64,000 nucleotides of DNA, taken from NCBI GenBank assembly GCA_026936325.1, contig JAPTHN010000002.1, positions 13,345,228 through 13,409,227 on the forward strand, written 5' to 3'. Shown here piece by piece: positions 1 to 10,731 of the stretch. The notes under the pieces were generated by a model. It ran no database searches, was not told the DNA's origin, and worked only from the letters and a program-made list of their open reading frames with translations. The translations under genes and the position numbers were made by a program. This DNA comes from Platynereis dumerilii. Its lineage: Eukaryota > Annelida > Polychaeta > Phyllodocida > Nereididae. Position 1 is the first letter of the stretch. Each line of letters opens with the position of its first letter.

Positions 1-1825
1 AAATAGGGCATGTTACAGTCAGCGAATGACATGTACGAGACTACGAGCACTTTCATTTAGCTGCTGACCAGTAGACACCAATGACCTCACAACAGGCCCT
101 TCCAATTGCATTGAAATGAACTGTCAATTTGTCATTGAGTACCTTCATTGATACTTAATTGGTTACTTGTTTTGATAGCATTCAGAGTATACAATATGAC
201 CTCACAAATTGATTATGAGTCAGAAAGAAAAGCATGGCATGGATAGGCATATGACCTCACAAGGAACGTTTCAGTCAAATTCCGTAAGCACTTGAATTCG
301 TCGAATGCAATAAACCTTCCATATTAGATTAACCAGTTCGTTCACCATTGAGTATTGTGCGAATCATAATAATCATTTGGCTCGTGTACTTCTACGAAGA
401 CTTATGTTTTCTTCAGAGACTGTGATCAATAATCGTCATTATGAATCAATCCCTTCTTTCTGCATTATGGGATATGAGGTAGACATAAAAGAGAACGGTT
501 AGCCATTTTTGCCATTATCACATCATCATCTTATACCTGTTCCATCATATAAACTGATTCGCGAACAAGTGAAACCGTGGAAGTACCTGTATTTATTGGA
601 TTTCTGCGAGGTCGATAGCGAACAGTGATGAAATATTTGACCTACATGCATTATTCGACAATGCCAACTGCAGCCAATCAATAGCTTGATATAAATTTCC
701 TTTTGTCAATGAAGCTATTGCTTCTCTATTTGTGTCTGGTGCCAACGCAGGAGAACAGGTGAAGTGAAACTGCCAGAGACTGCTATCTTGGGCCATGCAG
801 CTGTTGTCTTCCAAGTGTCAATTCACACTTTATGGCAGTGAGATTGATCTGTCAATAGTCACACATTAATTGGCCCCCAGGGACTTTCACACTTGAGATT
901 AATTGGAGGGAAAAGATACTGAGCTATAAAGACCATTTGACATCCATTTCATGTTTTACAAAGTAATCTCAAAGCAAGTTTCTGCTGATATTATGTTGCT
1001 TTGCAGGTTTTTGTTTCTCACTCCACTGTCAAATTTGTGTTGTTTTTTTTCATTATCGAAATTTCTTTGAGGTATTACTTTGCAATTTAGTGAAACACAT
1101 ATGAGTTATTCGTGAAGATGCGAATGTTTTACAGTGTAAACATGATTGGGTTAGAGAGCTTTACCATTTGTTACGAACTCGAAGGCCTGATTTCACCACA
1201 GAGTTTAGACCAGGTTTAAACCTGAGATCTGGTCTCACTTTAGTTTCTAAATTTATATCATTACCGTTTTAGTGACAAAATGGTAACACTGAATTTGAAA
1301 TATTAACCTTAAACCTGTTCCTTTCTCTGCAAGTGAAATCGACCTATGGAACACCTGAGTGTGAATATCTGCTGGGATTACAACTAAGCGAAGAATGCTG
1401 ATTTGTTACAATTGCATCAGGCAACAATGCACCATTGCAGCATTGCATTCGTGGGCACTTGTAATGCCATAGTAATGGATGGCACATTGTGAGCTTGTAA
1501 TTGACACCCGATGATAATCGCCAAAACTCATCTGGGAATGGCGTTTTGTTTGCAGCACTCTATTTGATTTGGTTCCATTTTTGTGTGTCCTGTCCATCCA
1601 TTACAATGTAGAACATTCAAAATATTTGTGGTTGTCACGCTGCTGCAACGGAGTAATCCCATTTCATTGAACGAAATGTCAACGTTATATTTTATGCAGC
1701 AGAAGAGCTTGGCTCTGAGGAGTGGGACTGGTTGAGAATCAATTCATGTCCCCTTGGTGATGTAGCTTCACGTTGTCAGTTGTTGAAATGCATCCTCACT
1801 CAGAACTCAGACAGATATAATATCC
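1..1825. other. Unassigned DNA left of the first transposon
   Basis: No convincing gene or repeat covers this stretch. It contains three copies of the 12-mer ATGACCTCACAA (81-92, 196-207, 251-262) and one weak exon candidate on the minus strand, listed separately. Other open frames here are short and look random. Confidence 0.5.
593..735 (-). CDS. Possible exon, weakly like the prolyl 4-hydroxylase alpha N-terminal (TPR-type) region
   Basis: On the minus strand a pyrimidine-rich run ending in ACCAG precedes an open stretch whose translation includes KGNLYQAIDWLQLAL. That resembles the helix pair seen in prolyl 4-hydroxylase alpha subunits (pattern: aromatic pair, then W, M/L, Q/E, AL). The in-frame stop falls about eight bases before a plausible CAG/GTACTT donor, so it is either a terminal exon, a pseudo-exon or chance. 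No other exon of such a gene was found nearby, and the rest would lie left of the window. The call is weak and rests on one short motif. Confidence 0.15.
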
Positions 1826-1830
1826 AGATT

Positions 1831-1880
1831 CACTGTGCACTAACGAGGGGGGTACCCTCGCCATCAGGGCAGCCATTGCA
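1831..1880 (+). repeat. Left terminal inverted repeat of copy 1
   Basis: It matches the reverse complement of 6224-6273 with about two mismatches over 50 bp. Bases 1850-1861 are GGTACCCTCGCC, the same word repeated inside the element. Three inverted versions follow at 2057-2069, 2080-2091 and 2113-2124, so the TIR copy and the subterminal copies face each other. Confidence 0.8.
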
Positions 1881-2210
1881 ACACTCGATTCAAAGTTGTT
1901 TTATGTCATCCTGAGGTTATTTCATAAAATGTAAAGCCTATATTTATCAAGCATATAGTTTTAATGTTAAACTAACCATTGCACATGCATTCAACATGTA
2001 TCAACATGTAATAGGTCACAGAATTATTAGATTTTGCATTTGAAATACATCGATAGGGCGAGGGTAACCACAAATGCCTCTCGAGGGTAACACCATTTCC
2101 AATAAATGTCATGGCGAGGGTACCACCTGACTTGACAGTAACAGTTATTGATTTTTATTTTGTTTGCTGTTGTAACAAAGCAATAGTGAAGTTAGATTTA
2201 CATGGTAGAT

Positions 2211-2229
2211 CTTTCTATCTATCTATCTG

Positions 2230-2289
<60 letters not shown>

Positions 2290-2325
2290 CCTATCTACCT
2301 ATCTACCTATCTATCTATCTCTCTA
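2211..2325. repeat. ATCT tetranucleotide microsatellite
   Basis: About 28 near-perfect units of ATCT, with ACCT variants toward the right end. The same array, inverted, lies at 13038-13152 in the second transposon copy, so it was carried inside the element. The open frame across it, rich in I-Y-L-S, is an artefact of the repeat. Confidence 0.95.
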
Positions 2326-3347
2326 TGAAAGAAGGACTGCTCTTTGCCTGATAACAGTTGTCCCTGCCTGTCCTGTTAAAATAAATCTTTTTACAAGTCT
2401 TATCATAATCATTTAAAGTTCAGTCTGACATCTCTGCATGGTGAATAGGGAATTTGGCTGTTTTATTTGTCAGTTTATTAGATTCATCATTCAAGCAAAA
2501 CTTAAATGTCGATGGCCAGAGGACACCATATTTTCAAGATATTTGATTGGATAAGAACAGCCTAGGCAATCTTGTAATTGGCTGTAAAAATGAAACCTAC
2601 TAATATGCCATTTTAGGTATCTACACTGCCATTGTTACAGGAAAATGTTTACCTGTATGAATAGCACTGCATTCCCAATTGCTATGCAAGAAAATGTTTA
2701 CCTATATGAATAGCACTGTAAAATCAAGTGAACAAAATAAAGTTACATGTACTTTCTAATAGTCTCTGTAGTAGGTTGGGTTAGTCCAGTGGCTTAGGGA
2801 CAATTTTTAGCTGAATCGTTGCAGGATTGATAAAAGCAACAAACTTTGCATGGTTGTACTATTGGTCAGTACTTTTAATTTTGGATGGGGAGCCCTGACG
2901 AAATACCTCTACCAAGGCTTTGAGCTACATAAATGTTATCCGAAATTGCATTAGTATTTTTTTGTGTTCTGATTTGTAAGTGTTGAAGCATAGTTTTGAA
3001 ACTTCATAGGTCAATTGACCAATTGGTTGAATTATTGTAAAAATAAAGGGGAATTGGCATGGTACAACTGCTTGCTATTAAATGCAGACGATGCGTGCTA
3101 TTATGTGCATTTTGTTTACACTATGCACAGATATTGTGTATCTATGTACAGTATCCCCAGTAAATGAGTACACCCCTGCGACTGCTGGATTAATTTGCCC
3201 AGAGCTCCACACTCAAGTGAAATAATCCACCAAGTTCATGATATGATATAGCCCAGACCTATTGCATATAAGTGGCATTGAAATTTTTTATTTTGAAAAA
3301 TGGCATTGTTAGTGTAAATTGTATCACATCCACTAAGTTTATAGCAA

Positions 3348-4631
3348 CCCAGACCAAAGAGAGGCACATTTGAGGCATAGAAATTTTTCAGAGGTACATT
3401 TGAGGCATGTTTGAGGCATACTTGAGGCACATTTGAGGCATAGTCTACCAAGTGCAGTGTGCCTCAAATGTGCCTCTAATGTTAATGATGTGCCTCATCT
3501 ATGCCTCCCTGCATAATGATATGCCTCAAACATGCCTCCCTGACTTACCAAGAAAAGCATTACCTGCTTCTATGCCTCAAATGTGCCTCAAACTGGACTC
3601 TTGTTTTTCTACCCTGTGCCTCAAATATGCCTCTCCAACATAGCCAAATTTTTGTGTGGCCTGAATTCCCCCTTACGCCTCAAACATGCCTCTCCTGTAG
3701 ATTATACTGGGGTGTCTCCTTGTGGTGACCTAAATTTTCATTGAAAAGGGAAACCCCAACTAGGGAGCATGGTGCCAATGTTGTAAGTCACATTTTTACT
3801 TATACTTCGCTGTATTTGTCATACTTATAAATATGCAAGTTGTAGTTTTTATTGTAAAGGTGTTCTGAACAATTAGTTCAATTTATTTGGTTGTGTTGCA
3901 TATGTAACTCTTAGAATTTTGTGTTTTGCTCAACAGACTATATTATCACTCACATGACAACATGCTCTTTTGTTAGAAGTCGAATAATAATATCCCTAAT
4001 TTGACAAATAATCCTGAATGCATGTCAGATTGAATGTGCCACCCATTTGGCATTTACATCAAGGTCATTAAGTTTATTTAGTAGTTCTGCTTTTGTACCA
4101 AGTCTTTCCTTTGTTTGAGATAGAAGCACTATTTGAAAATTCAAAAAATTTGGCTCACTTCCTGAACTGTCAATGTGCCTCATTCATGCCTCAGATATGA
4201 GGAGGTACAGAAGAGGTACTATTAAAATATTTGGAACGCCTCAAATACGCCTCATTTATGCCTCAAATGTACCTCCACTTACATGATGAGCCTACGCCTC
4301 AAATATGCCTCAGTTATGCCTCAAACGTACCTCTTATGTGACTCAAATATGCCTCTTCATTTGCATATGAGGCACATTTGAGGCACATCATTAACATATC
4401 TAGAGGTATATTTGAGGCATTATTAAAATTTTTGGAACGCCTTAAATACGCCTCCTATATGCCTCAAATGTACCTCGAAAATGCCTCATATATGCCTCTT
4501 GCATATTTAATGAGGATTTTGATATGCCTCCTTTACGCCTCCTGTGATCTCAGCTTATGCCTCTACCTACTCCATGGTATGCCTCAAATATGCCTATTCA
4601 GTGCCTCAAATGTGCCTCTCTTTGGTCTGGG
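3348..4631. mobile_element. Element built of GAGGCA-type subterminal arrays
   Basis: A perfect 30-bp inverted repeat, beginning CCCAGACCAAAGAGAGGCAC, bounds this segment. Inside each end (about 3360-3690 and 4170-4620) the words GAGGCATATTTGAGGCA and ATGCCTCAAATGTGCCTC recur dozens of times in both orientations. The middle (about 3700-4150) lacks them. No clear target duplication was found. The arrays produce repetitive frames rich in ASNVPL and MPQMCL, which are not real proteins. Dense subterminal motifs of this kind usually serve as transposase binding sites; the family is not recognised. Confidence 0.65.
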
Positions 4632-4827
4632 AAAGGACAACCAATTTATGCTGCCACATTACGAGTGGCAGAGAGTGCATCATATTGTGATGCAAAGGAA
4701 TCTCTCTGTCCATTGAAATAGTATTGCTCATTTGGGATGACTACCTCTGGATATGTTTGCCACTCCACAGCATCTACAGTGGCCATTGGAATTTCCTGCT
4801 CTTTTTGTGACATAAAGTTGATTTGAT

Positions 4828-4978
4828 CGGGGGCATATCTAGAAATGGCCTGAGGGGAAGGGGGCCATTATATGGGGTGAATACAGGGCATTCCGCAGCT
4901 TTTCCTATCTCTTCCATGTTAATTTTTGGCCTGAGGGGGTGGGGCCATGGCCGAATGGCACCCCTAAATACGCCACTG
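4828..4978 (-). mobile_element. hAT-like MITE, 151 bp, in copy 1
   Basis: On the minus strand it begins CAGTGGCGTATTTAGGGG and ends TAGATATGCCCCCG, giving imperfect inverted ends. The flanking 8-mers GATTTGAT (4820-4827) and GATGTGAT (4979-4986) look like an 8-bp target duplication with one change, as made by hAT elements. Related copies are at 8064-8210 and 10385-10535. Confidence 0.65.
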
Positions 4979-5858
4979 GATGTGATCTATTTTACAATGA
5001 CACACTTTGTACACAATTTCCATGATGTTACCATGTAAAACTTACCAATTTTTAGATCACTCCCATGTATATTTCGCATAAGGTGTACTCACTTATTTTG
5101 CAGCACAGTTATTTTTAAACATTCAAAACTTACAAATACGTTAGTCTGCGCCATTGAAATTTTACTAACACATTTTTTTAGGTCCTGGGGATATCATAAG
5201 TTGGTTGAGTTGGCTTACTTAAGTCAGTTCCTGACTTATAAGCAAATTAGTCAATATGTCGCTAGGGTGTACTCATTTACTGGGGATACTGTATTATCTT
5301 GTATTAATTAACCCAAAAACATCTATAGGAAAAAATTAAACATGTTTAATTATTCAAAGTAACCTGGCATAAATAGCTTTTGATGGCTGCTGATGCTTCC
5401 TGATTCATCATGTGCAGTTGCGTATGCTTTCTCAAAGCGTGGGGGTTAAAATTGTAGAAAATCTCACTGCGGGTGGTACTGCTTAGGACAAGGGTGTTCT
5501 GGGTAACTTATTTTTTCAAGGGAACTAGCTTTATTCTTATCAAGTCTTCCCTGATTCCGACTTCGATTCCAATTCATTTACTTGTTTAAGTATACAAAAA
5601 ATGATAAAATTTTCAGGTCAGAGACCCCAAAAGTGCTTAAATGGTTTTTTTTACATAGAAATATAAAGTGTGATACTAAGTCTGTGCATGATTATTCTCA
5701 GGGCTAATGATATTTCAAAATGTTCTATCCTATGTTTAGTGAATGTGACAAATATTGACAGGGTATAGCAATTGTTTTGATTGGGATTCCTGATTGGTAA
5801 TTACTTTGATTCACTGCCTTTTCTTCCAAGACTGTTTACTCAGATTGTCTCGGATAGC

Positions 5859-6058
5859 GTTACCCTCGCCACTTTATTTTTGGTGGGTACCCTCGCCAAC
5901 CGGAAGTGACCCTCGCCCAAATCTTGCAGTACCCTCGCCACTTCCGGGTTGGTACCCTCGCCAATTCTGTTGGTACCCTCGCCAAAATGTGCTGGTACCC
6001 TCGCCAAAATGCTGGTACCCTCGCCCTACCATTTTTTAATTTTTGTGGTACCCTCGCC
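5859..6058 (+). repeat. Subterminal array of nine GGTACCCTCGCC motifs
   Basis: Copies or one/two-base variants start at 5859, 5886, 5906, 5928, 5951, 5972, 5994, 6014 and 6047. Most are spaced 20-23 bp apart, about two turns of the helix. The same word lies inside the terminal repeats, so these are good candidates for transposase binding sites. The open frame over it, rich in VPSP and WYPR, is a by-product. Confidence 0.85.
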
Positions 6059-6443
6059 TCGGGTGATTTCTACTTTCATGAATAACTTACTTCATCTTGC
6101 AAGTTAGAGTCTGGCACTTGACAATGATTCATTCCACAAGCCCTTTAACCTATGTTAACAATTTAAAGCCCTCAATCCTCCTCAATTTTAAGCAATTTCA
6201 CTTTGAAATCACGAATCAGTAGCTGTAATGGCTACCCTGATGGCGAGGGTACCCCCCTCGTTAGTGCACAGTGAGATTCTGTATTTCAAATCTTCGGGGT
6301 ATAGAATGAGTGATTACTGCAAAGCCTTGTCAGACAAAGTTAGATATAAAATATACCCACACAGGCAAATGATATGTGGAGAAGTTTAATGAAGTATTCT
6401 TTTCCACTCTGAAAACATCCAAAGAAATAACAATTGTCCAAAT

Positions 6444-6773
6444 CAGGGTCCCCACCGGACAGGAAAAACAGGGAAAACAGGGAAAATGGTGAAAAAAAAT
6501 TCCCTGCAGGGAAAAATCAGGGAATTTGAAATTTAACCTCAAATTCAGGGAAAACACAGGGAATTTGGTTTGACATGTGTTAATGCGTGAAACAAGCCCT
6601 CTATTTTAAGCAAAAATCTATAAAAGTAATAGTTTTTGGTTTCCGATTTGCGGCGATAATTCCGTGATAACACGACCATAAGCCCAAATACGTCAGGGAA
6701 AACATCTTGTGAAGCAGGGAAAAATCAGGGAAAATACAGGGAATTTGCTTGCCAAATTTTGGTGGGTACCCTG
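6444..6773 (+). mobile_element. hAT-like MITE rich in CAGGGAAAA
   Basis: The ends are CAGGGTCCCCACC and, inverted, CAGGGTACCCACC. Both sides carry CAAAT (6439-6443 and 6774-6778), a 5-bp target duplication. CAGGG ends are typical of hAT elements. Inside, CAGGGAAAA or CAGGGAATTT recurs near both ends (6460-6560 and 6705-6745). No transposase. Confidence 0.65.
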
Positions 6774-6778
6774 CAAAT

Positions 6779-9084
6779 GTATAATATAGACTATGGATGG
6801 TATGAAGACATAACGTTTGATGCATACAAACAAAGTTGCCAGTCAAGACAGTCAAACCAAAATTTATAAAATGCATACTTTTTAAATAACCAAACCTAAT
6901 ATCTAACCTATGTGCAGTGATTGACGCAGATCGAAGTAAAACTGGGGTCATTGATAACTTTTCAGATAAATTTCTCATGCACCGCCCCCTAAATGGTGAA
7001 ATGGGTGAAGAACATTGAAACGATCATAATTTATTTGCAACTTTCAAGAAAATGTTGATGTAATTTTGATGCTACCCCCAGGAAGTGCGGTCGAATATCT
7101 GGAAATTATTAAAACCATTTAGTGAATTATAGATTATACAAAAGTGTTATAAGGCAGCATTTGGTGTAATATTCAAGCTGTAGTGTTAAGATGCATGTCT
7201 AAGTATAGTTGCAGTATGGATGGTGCACATGTATAATTGTCCATCTGATATTAATAAATCATCAAATCAATGTCTCTATCCAAGTGCACAATTGATTTTG
7301 GAAACATTATACTTATTACATGTCAAGGACCATCAACAATTATTTATAATAATGTGTGGGCTTATTGCAGGAAAAACAGAAATGCCGCACTCTGTTTCTT
7401 TCTTATAATTTTCATAAAAGTTCTCTTTAAAGAATAATGCAGTTTGCTGTAATAGCTGGTGCAAGTCATTGTGTCTTTCGATCACCGAAAGCTACTTGCT
7501 GCCATTTTGGCCAGTTTTGTAAGGCTGTCTCAGTGGAACTAGAACTTTCAACATTGAAACTGATCCGGTAGATCTGGCAGGGCAACCTTGAATAAGCCTC
7601 AAGAAAATGTTGAATTCTTGAAATTGGGGACAGTTATTTTTCCGATATACTCAGAATAGATAGGACAAATATCAGCCTTTTTAAAAATATATATCAGCCC
7701 CCTCATCATAAGGTCAGTTCTGGCCAATCAAGTGGGTTGATCGATGAGATGGTCTTCAACACTCTGAAAACAAGATTGGTCAACAGACAGCCAATTTTGC
7801 AACAGCTTAGGAAAGATGGGTTGTCACAACCTAGAAATAGGTTTTAACGACCAAATATTGGTTGCTCCTTAATCTTTTTAGAGCAGTGCCCATTTGGATT
7901 GTCTGACACACATCAGTCATTAATTATTGGTTCCAAAATCAATTTTTCTTTAAGGTGAACGTATTAACATTCACCTCATGTCATGGATCTCTTATTTTCT
8001 CCACAAAGACACTGGTACAAGGGTTGGGAATTATGAATACACCAATATCGTAGACCAATGCCAAAAGTGGCGTATTTAGGGGCCATTGGGCAATACCCCC
8101 CCCCCTTATTGGTCAAAACATCAACATGGAAGAGACAGGAAACGCCACTGGGCCCCACCTATTTGCCGCTTGTTATACTCCCCGTCAGGCCATTTGTAGA
8201 TACGCCCCTGAATGCAAATACCATATCTCTTAGGAGGATTTCAACATCAGTTCTACTACTGAAGCCAACTGAATATGTTGCAAATGAGACTTATTTTTAG
8301 AATCATCAGGAGACATGCACCAGACTGTTTCAATGTGTGTGAAATAGCTGTTTCAGGAACTTTTAAGGAGAAGTGTCCAACTTGCCTGGATTGAATTCCA
8401 CTTCAATTAAAGGGTCGAAATTGCCCAAACAACTTTGTGGAAATTAATGACTTGAATTTCCCACATCTCTTCCCCTAAGCTCTCAATGCGGCGCCAATTA
8501 GAGGCCTGATGAGTTGGCCTTCTATTTAGCTATTGACGTATTCCTAATGGATTTTTGTACTCTTAAAGCTGTTTTGGTCTCATAACCAAGTTTAGAACTT
8601 CGATAAACAAGAAAGCAAAAAACAGAGTTCAGCTTTCTTTTGAGGATTACTGCACACAATATCAACATCAAGATTCATCTTCTATGAATCTGCCAAAACA
8701 TAAGTCTTTTTACTTCTTCAGTCTTTAATCTCACATTGTATTTTTGTTTTGCAATCTTGAAAATATACATTTCCAATCTGATGTCTAATATAAAATTTTT
8801 CATACATAAACTTCAAAAGTGAAACATAAGGCTACACATGATTCCCTGATGCCAGTTTTCTCTTTATAGTCTAGACACTTTTGAATTGGTCGAAATGTGT
8901 TGCTTTATAACACATGGCACATGAGCTGTTACAAAATACACTTTTTCTCTATTATGCAAAACACGTTCTCTTTCTGTGACAAGAATGAAAATTGTCTGTC
9001 ATAAATATATCAGATATTTAACATGGACAACACGAATGCATCATGATTATACTATTTGGAGACCATACACGAAGCATTTTTAGT
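6779..9084. other. Spacer between the two inverted transposon copies
   Basis: Apart from one small MITE (8064-8210) and the CAGGG element to its left, nothing is recognisable. Open frames are short and unconvincing. The spacer is single-copy within this window. Confidence 0.5.
8064..8210 (+). mobile_element. hAT-like MITE, spacer copy
   Basis: It begins GTGGCGTATTTAGGGG and ends TAGATACGCCCCTG, matching the ends of the 151-bp MITE in both transposon copies, but is clearly more diverged inside (a run of nine C, different centre). Flanks AATGCCAAA and AATGCAAAT may be a decayed 8-bp target duplication. Confidence 0.55.
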
Positions 9085-9304
9085 GTAATCACTGTGCACT
9101 AACGAGGGGGGTACCCTCGCCATCAGGGTAGCCATTACAGCTACTGATTCGTGATTTCAAAGTGAAATTGCTTAAAATTGAGGAGGATTGAGGGCTTTAA
9201 ATTGTTAAGATAGGTTAAAGGGCTTGTGGAATGAATCATTGTCAAGTGCCAGACTCTAACTTGCAAGATGAAGTAAGTTATTCATGAAAGTAGAAATCAC
9301 CCGA

Positions 9305-9504
9305 GGCGAGGGTACCACAAAAATTAAAAAATGGTAGGGCGAGGGTACCAGCATTTTGGCGAGGGTACCAGCACATTTTGGCGAGGGTACCAACAGAATT
9401 GGCGAGGGTACCAACCCGGAAGTGGCGAGGGTACTGCAAGATTTGGGCGAGGGTCACTTCCGGTTGGCGAGGGTACCCACCAAAAATAAAGTGGCGAGGG
9501 TAAC
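9305..9504 (-). repeat. Subterminal GGTACCCTCGCC array, copy 2
   Basis: Mirror image of 5859-6058; read on the plus strand as repeated GGCGAGGGTACC. Spacing of about 21 bp is preserved. Confidence 0.85.
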
Positions 9505-10384
9505 GCTATCCGAGACAATCTGAGTAAACAGTCTTGGAAGAAAAGGCAGTGAATCAAAGTAATTACCAATCAGGAATCCCAATCAAAACAATTGCTATAC
9601 CCTGTCAATATTTGTCACATTCACTAAACATAGGATAGAACATTTTGAAATATCATTAGCCCTGAGAATAATCATGCACAGACTTAGTATCACACTTTAT
9701 ATTTCTATGTAAAAAAAACCATTTAAGCACTTTTGGGGTCTCTGACCTGAAAATTTTATCATTTTTTGTATACTTAAACAAGTAAATGAATTGGAATCGA
9801 AGTCGGAATCAGGGAAGACTTGATAAGAATAAAGCTAGTTCCCTTGAAAAAATAAGTTACCCAGAACACCCTTGTCCTAAGCAGTACCACCCGCAGTGAG
9901 ATTTTCTACAATTTTAACCCCCACGCTTTGAGAAAGCATACGCAACTGCACATGATGAATCAGGAAGCATCAGCAGCCATCAAAAGCTATTTATGCCAGG
10001 TTACTTTGAATAATTAAACATGTTTAATTTTTTCCTATAGATGTTTTTGGGTTAATTAATACAAGATAATACAGTATCCCCAGTAAATGAGTACACCCTA
10101 GCGACATATTGACTAATTTGCTTATAAGTCAGGAACTGACTTAAGTAAGCCAACTCAACCAACTTATGATATCCCCAGGACCAAAAAAAATGTGTAAGTA
10201 AAATTTCAATGGCGCAGACTAACGTATTTGTAAGTTTTGAGTGTTTAAAAATAACTGTGCTGCAAAATAAGTGAGTACACCTTATGCGAAATATACATGG
10301 GAGTGATCTAAAAATTGGTAAGTTTTACATGGTAACATCATGGAAATTGTGTACAAAGTGTGTCATTGTAAAATAGATCACATC

Positions 10385-10535
10385 CAGTGGCGTATTTAGG
10401 GGTGCCGTTGGGCCATGGCCCCACCCCCTCAGGCCAAAAATTAACATGGAAGAGATAGGAAAAGCTGCGGAATGCCCTGTATTCACCCCATATAATGGCC
10501 CCCTTCCCCTCAGGCCATTTCTAGATACGCCCCCG
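10385..10535 (+). mobile_element. hAT-like MITE in copy 2
   Basis: Begins CAGTGGCGTATTTAGGGG and ends TAGATACGCCCCCG, flanked by ATCACATC (10377-10384) and ATCAAATC (10536-10543), an 8-bp duplication with one change. Counterpart of 4828-4978. Confidence 0.7.
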
Positions 10536-10731
10536 ATCAAATCAACTTTATGTCACAAAAAGAGCAGGAAATTCCAATGGCCACTGTAGATGCTGTGGAG
10601 CGGCAAACATATCCAGAGGTAGTCATCCCAAATGAGCAATACTATTTCAATGGACAGAGATATTCCTTTGCATCACAATATGATGCACTCTCTGCCACTC
10701 GTAATGTGGCAGCATAAATTGGTTGTCCTTT

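Larger units (their letters stand above)
3149..5291. mobile_element. Nested Tc1/mariner-like non-autonomous TIR element
   Basis: The ends are inverted repeats starting CAGTATCCCCAGTAAATGAG and continuing through TACACCC, flanked by TA on both sides (3147-3148 and 5292-5293). CAGT ends with a TA duplication are typical of Tc1/mariner/pogo elements. At 2,143 bp it has no transposase frame, and its length is inflated by elements inserted inside it. It interrupts the larger element at 1831-6273. Confidence 0.75.
1831..6273 (+). mobile_element. Non-autonomous DNA transposon with Transib/RAG-like ends, copy 1
   Basis: The element is bounded by terminal inverted repeats of about 50 bp beginning CACTGTGCACTAACGAGG and is flanked by a perfect 5-bp target duplication AGATT (1826-1830 and 6274-6278). 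The first seven bases fit CACWRTG, the end consensus of Transib and ProtoRAG transposons, which also make 5-bp duplications; the heptamer is the complement of the V(D)J signal CACAGTG. No nonamer-like A-rich block was seen 12 or 23 bp inward, and both duplications are AT-rich while Transib prefers GC-rich targets, so the superfamily is an inference; hAT families with 5-bp duplications are the alternative. No transposase frame is present. It carries nested elements (3149-5291, 3348-4631, 4828-4978) and a microsatellite. The copy at 9090-13532 has the same length and opposite orientation. Confidence 0.8.

Noticed and set aside
2111-2416. 101-codon frame rich in SIYL repeats
   Set aside because: Translation of the ATCT microsatellite; duplicated at 12947-13252 only because the transposon is duplicated.
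3236-4716. Repetitive frames with ASNVPL and MPQMCL units
   Set aside because: They are translations of the 17-18-bp GAGGCA/TGCCTC arrays, present in several frames on both strands.
1831-6273. LTR-type element, considered because of the 5-bp duplication
   Set aside because: The ends are inverted, not direct, repeats, do not follow TG...CA, and no gag, pol or primer-binding site is visible.
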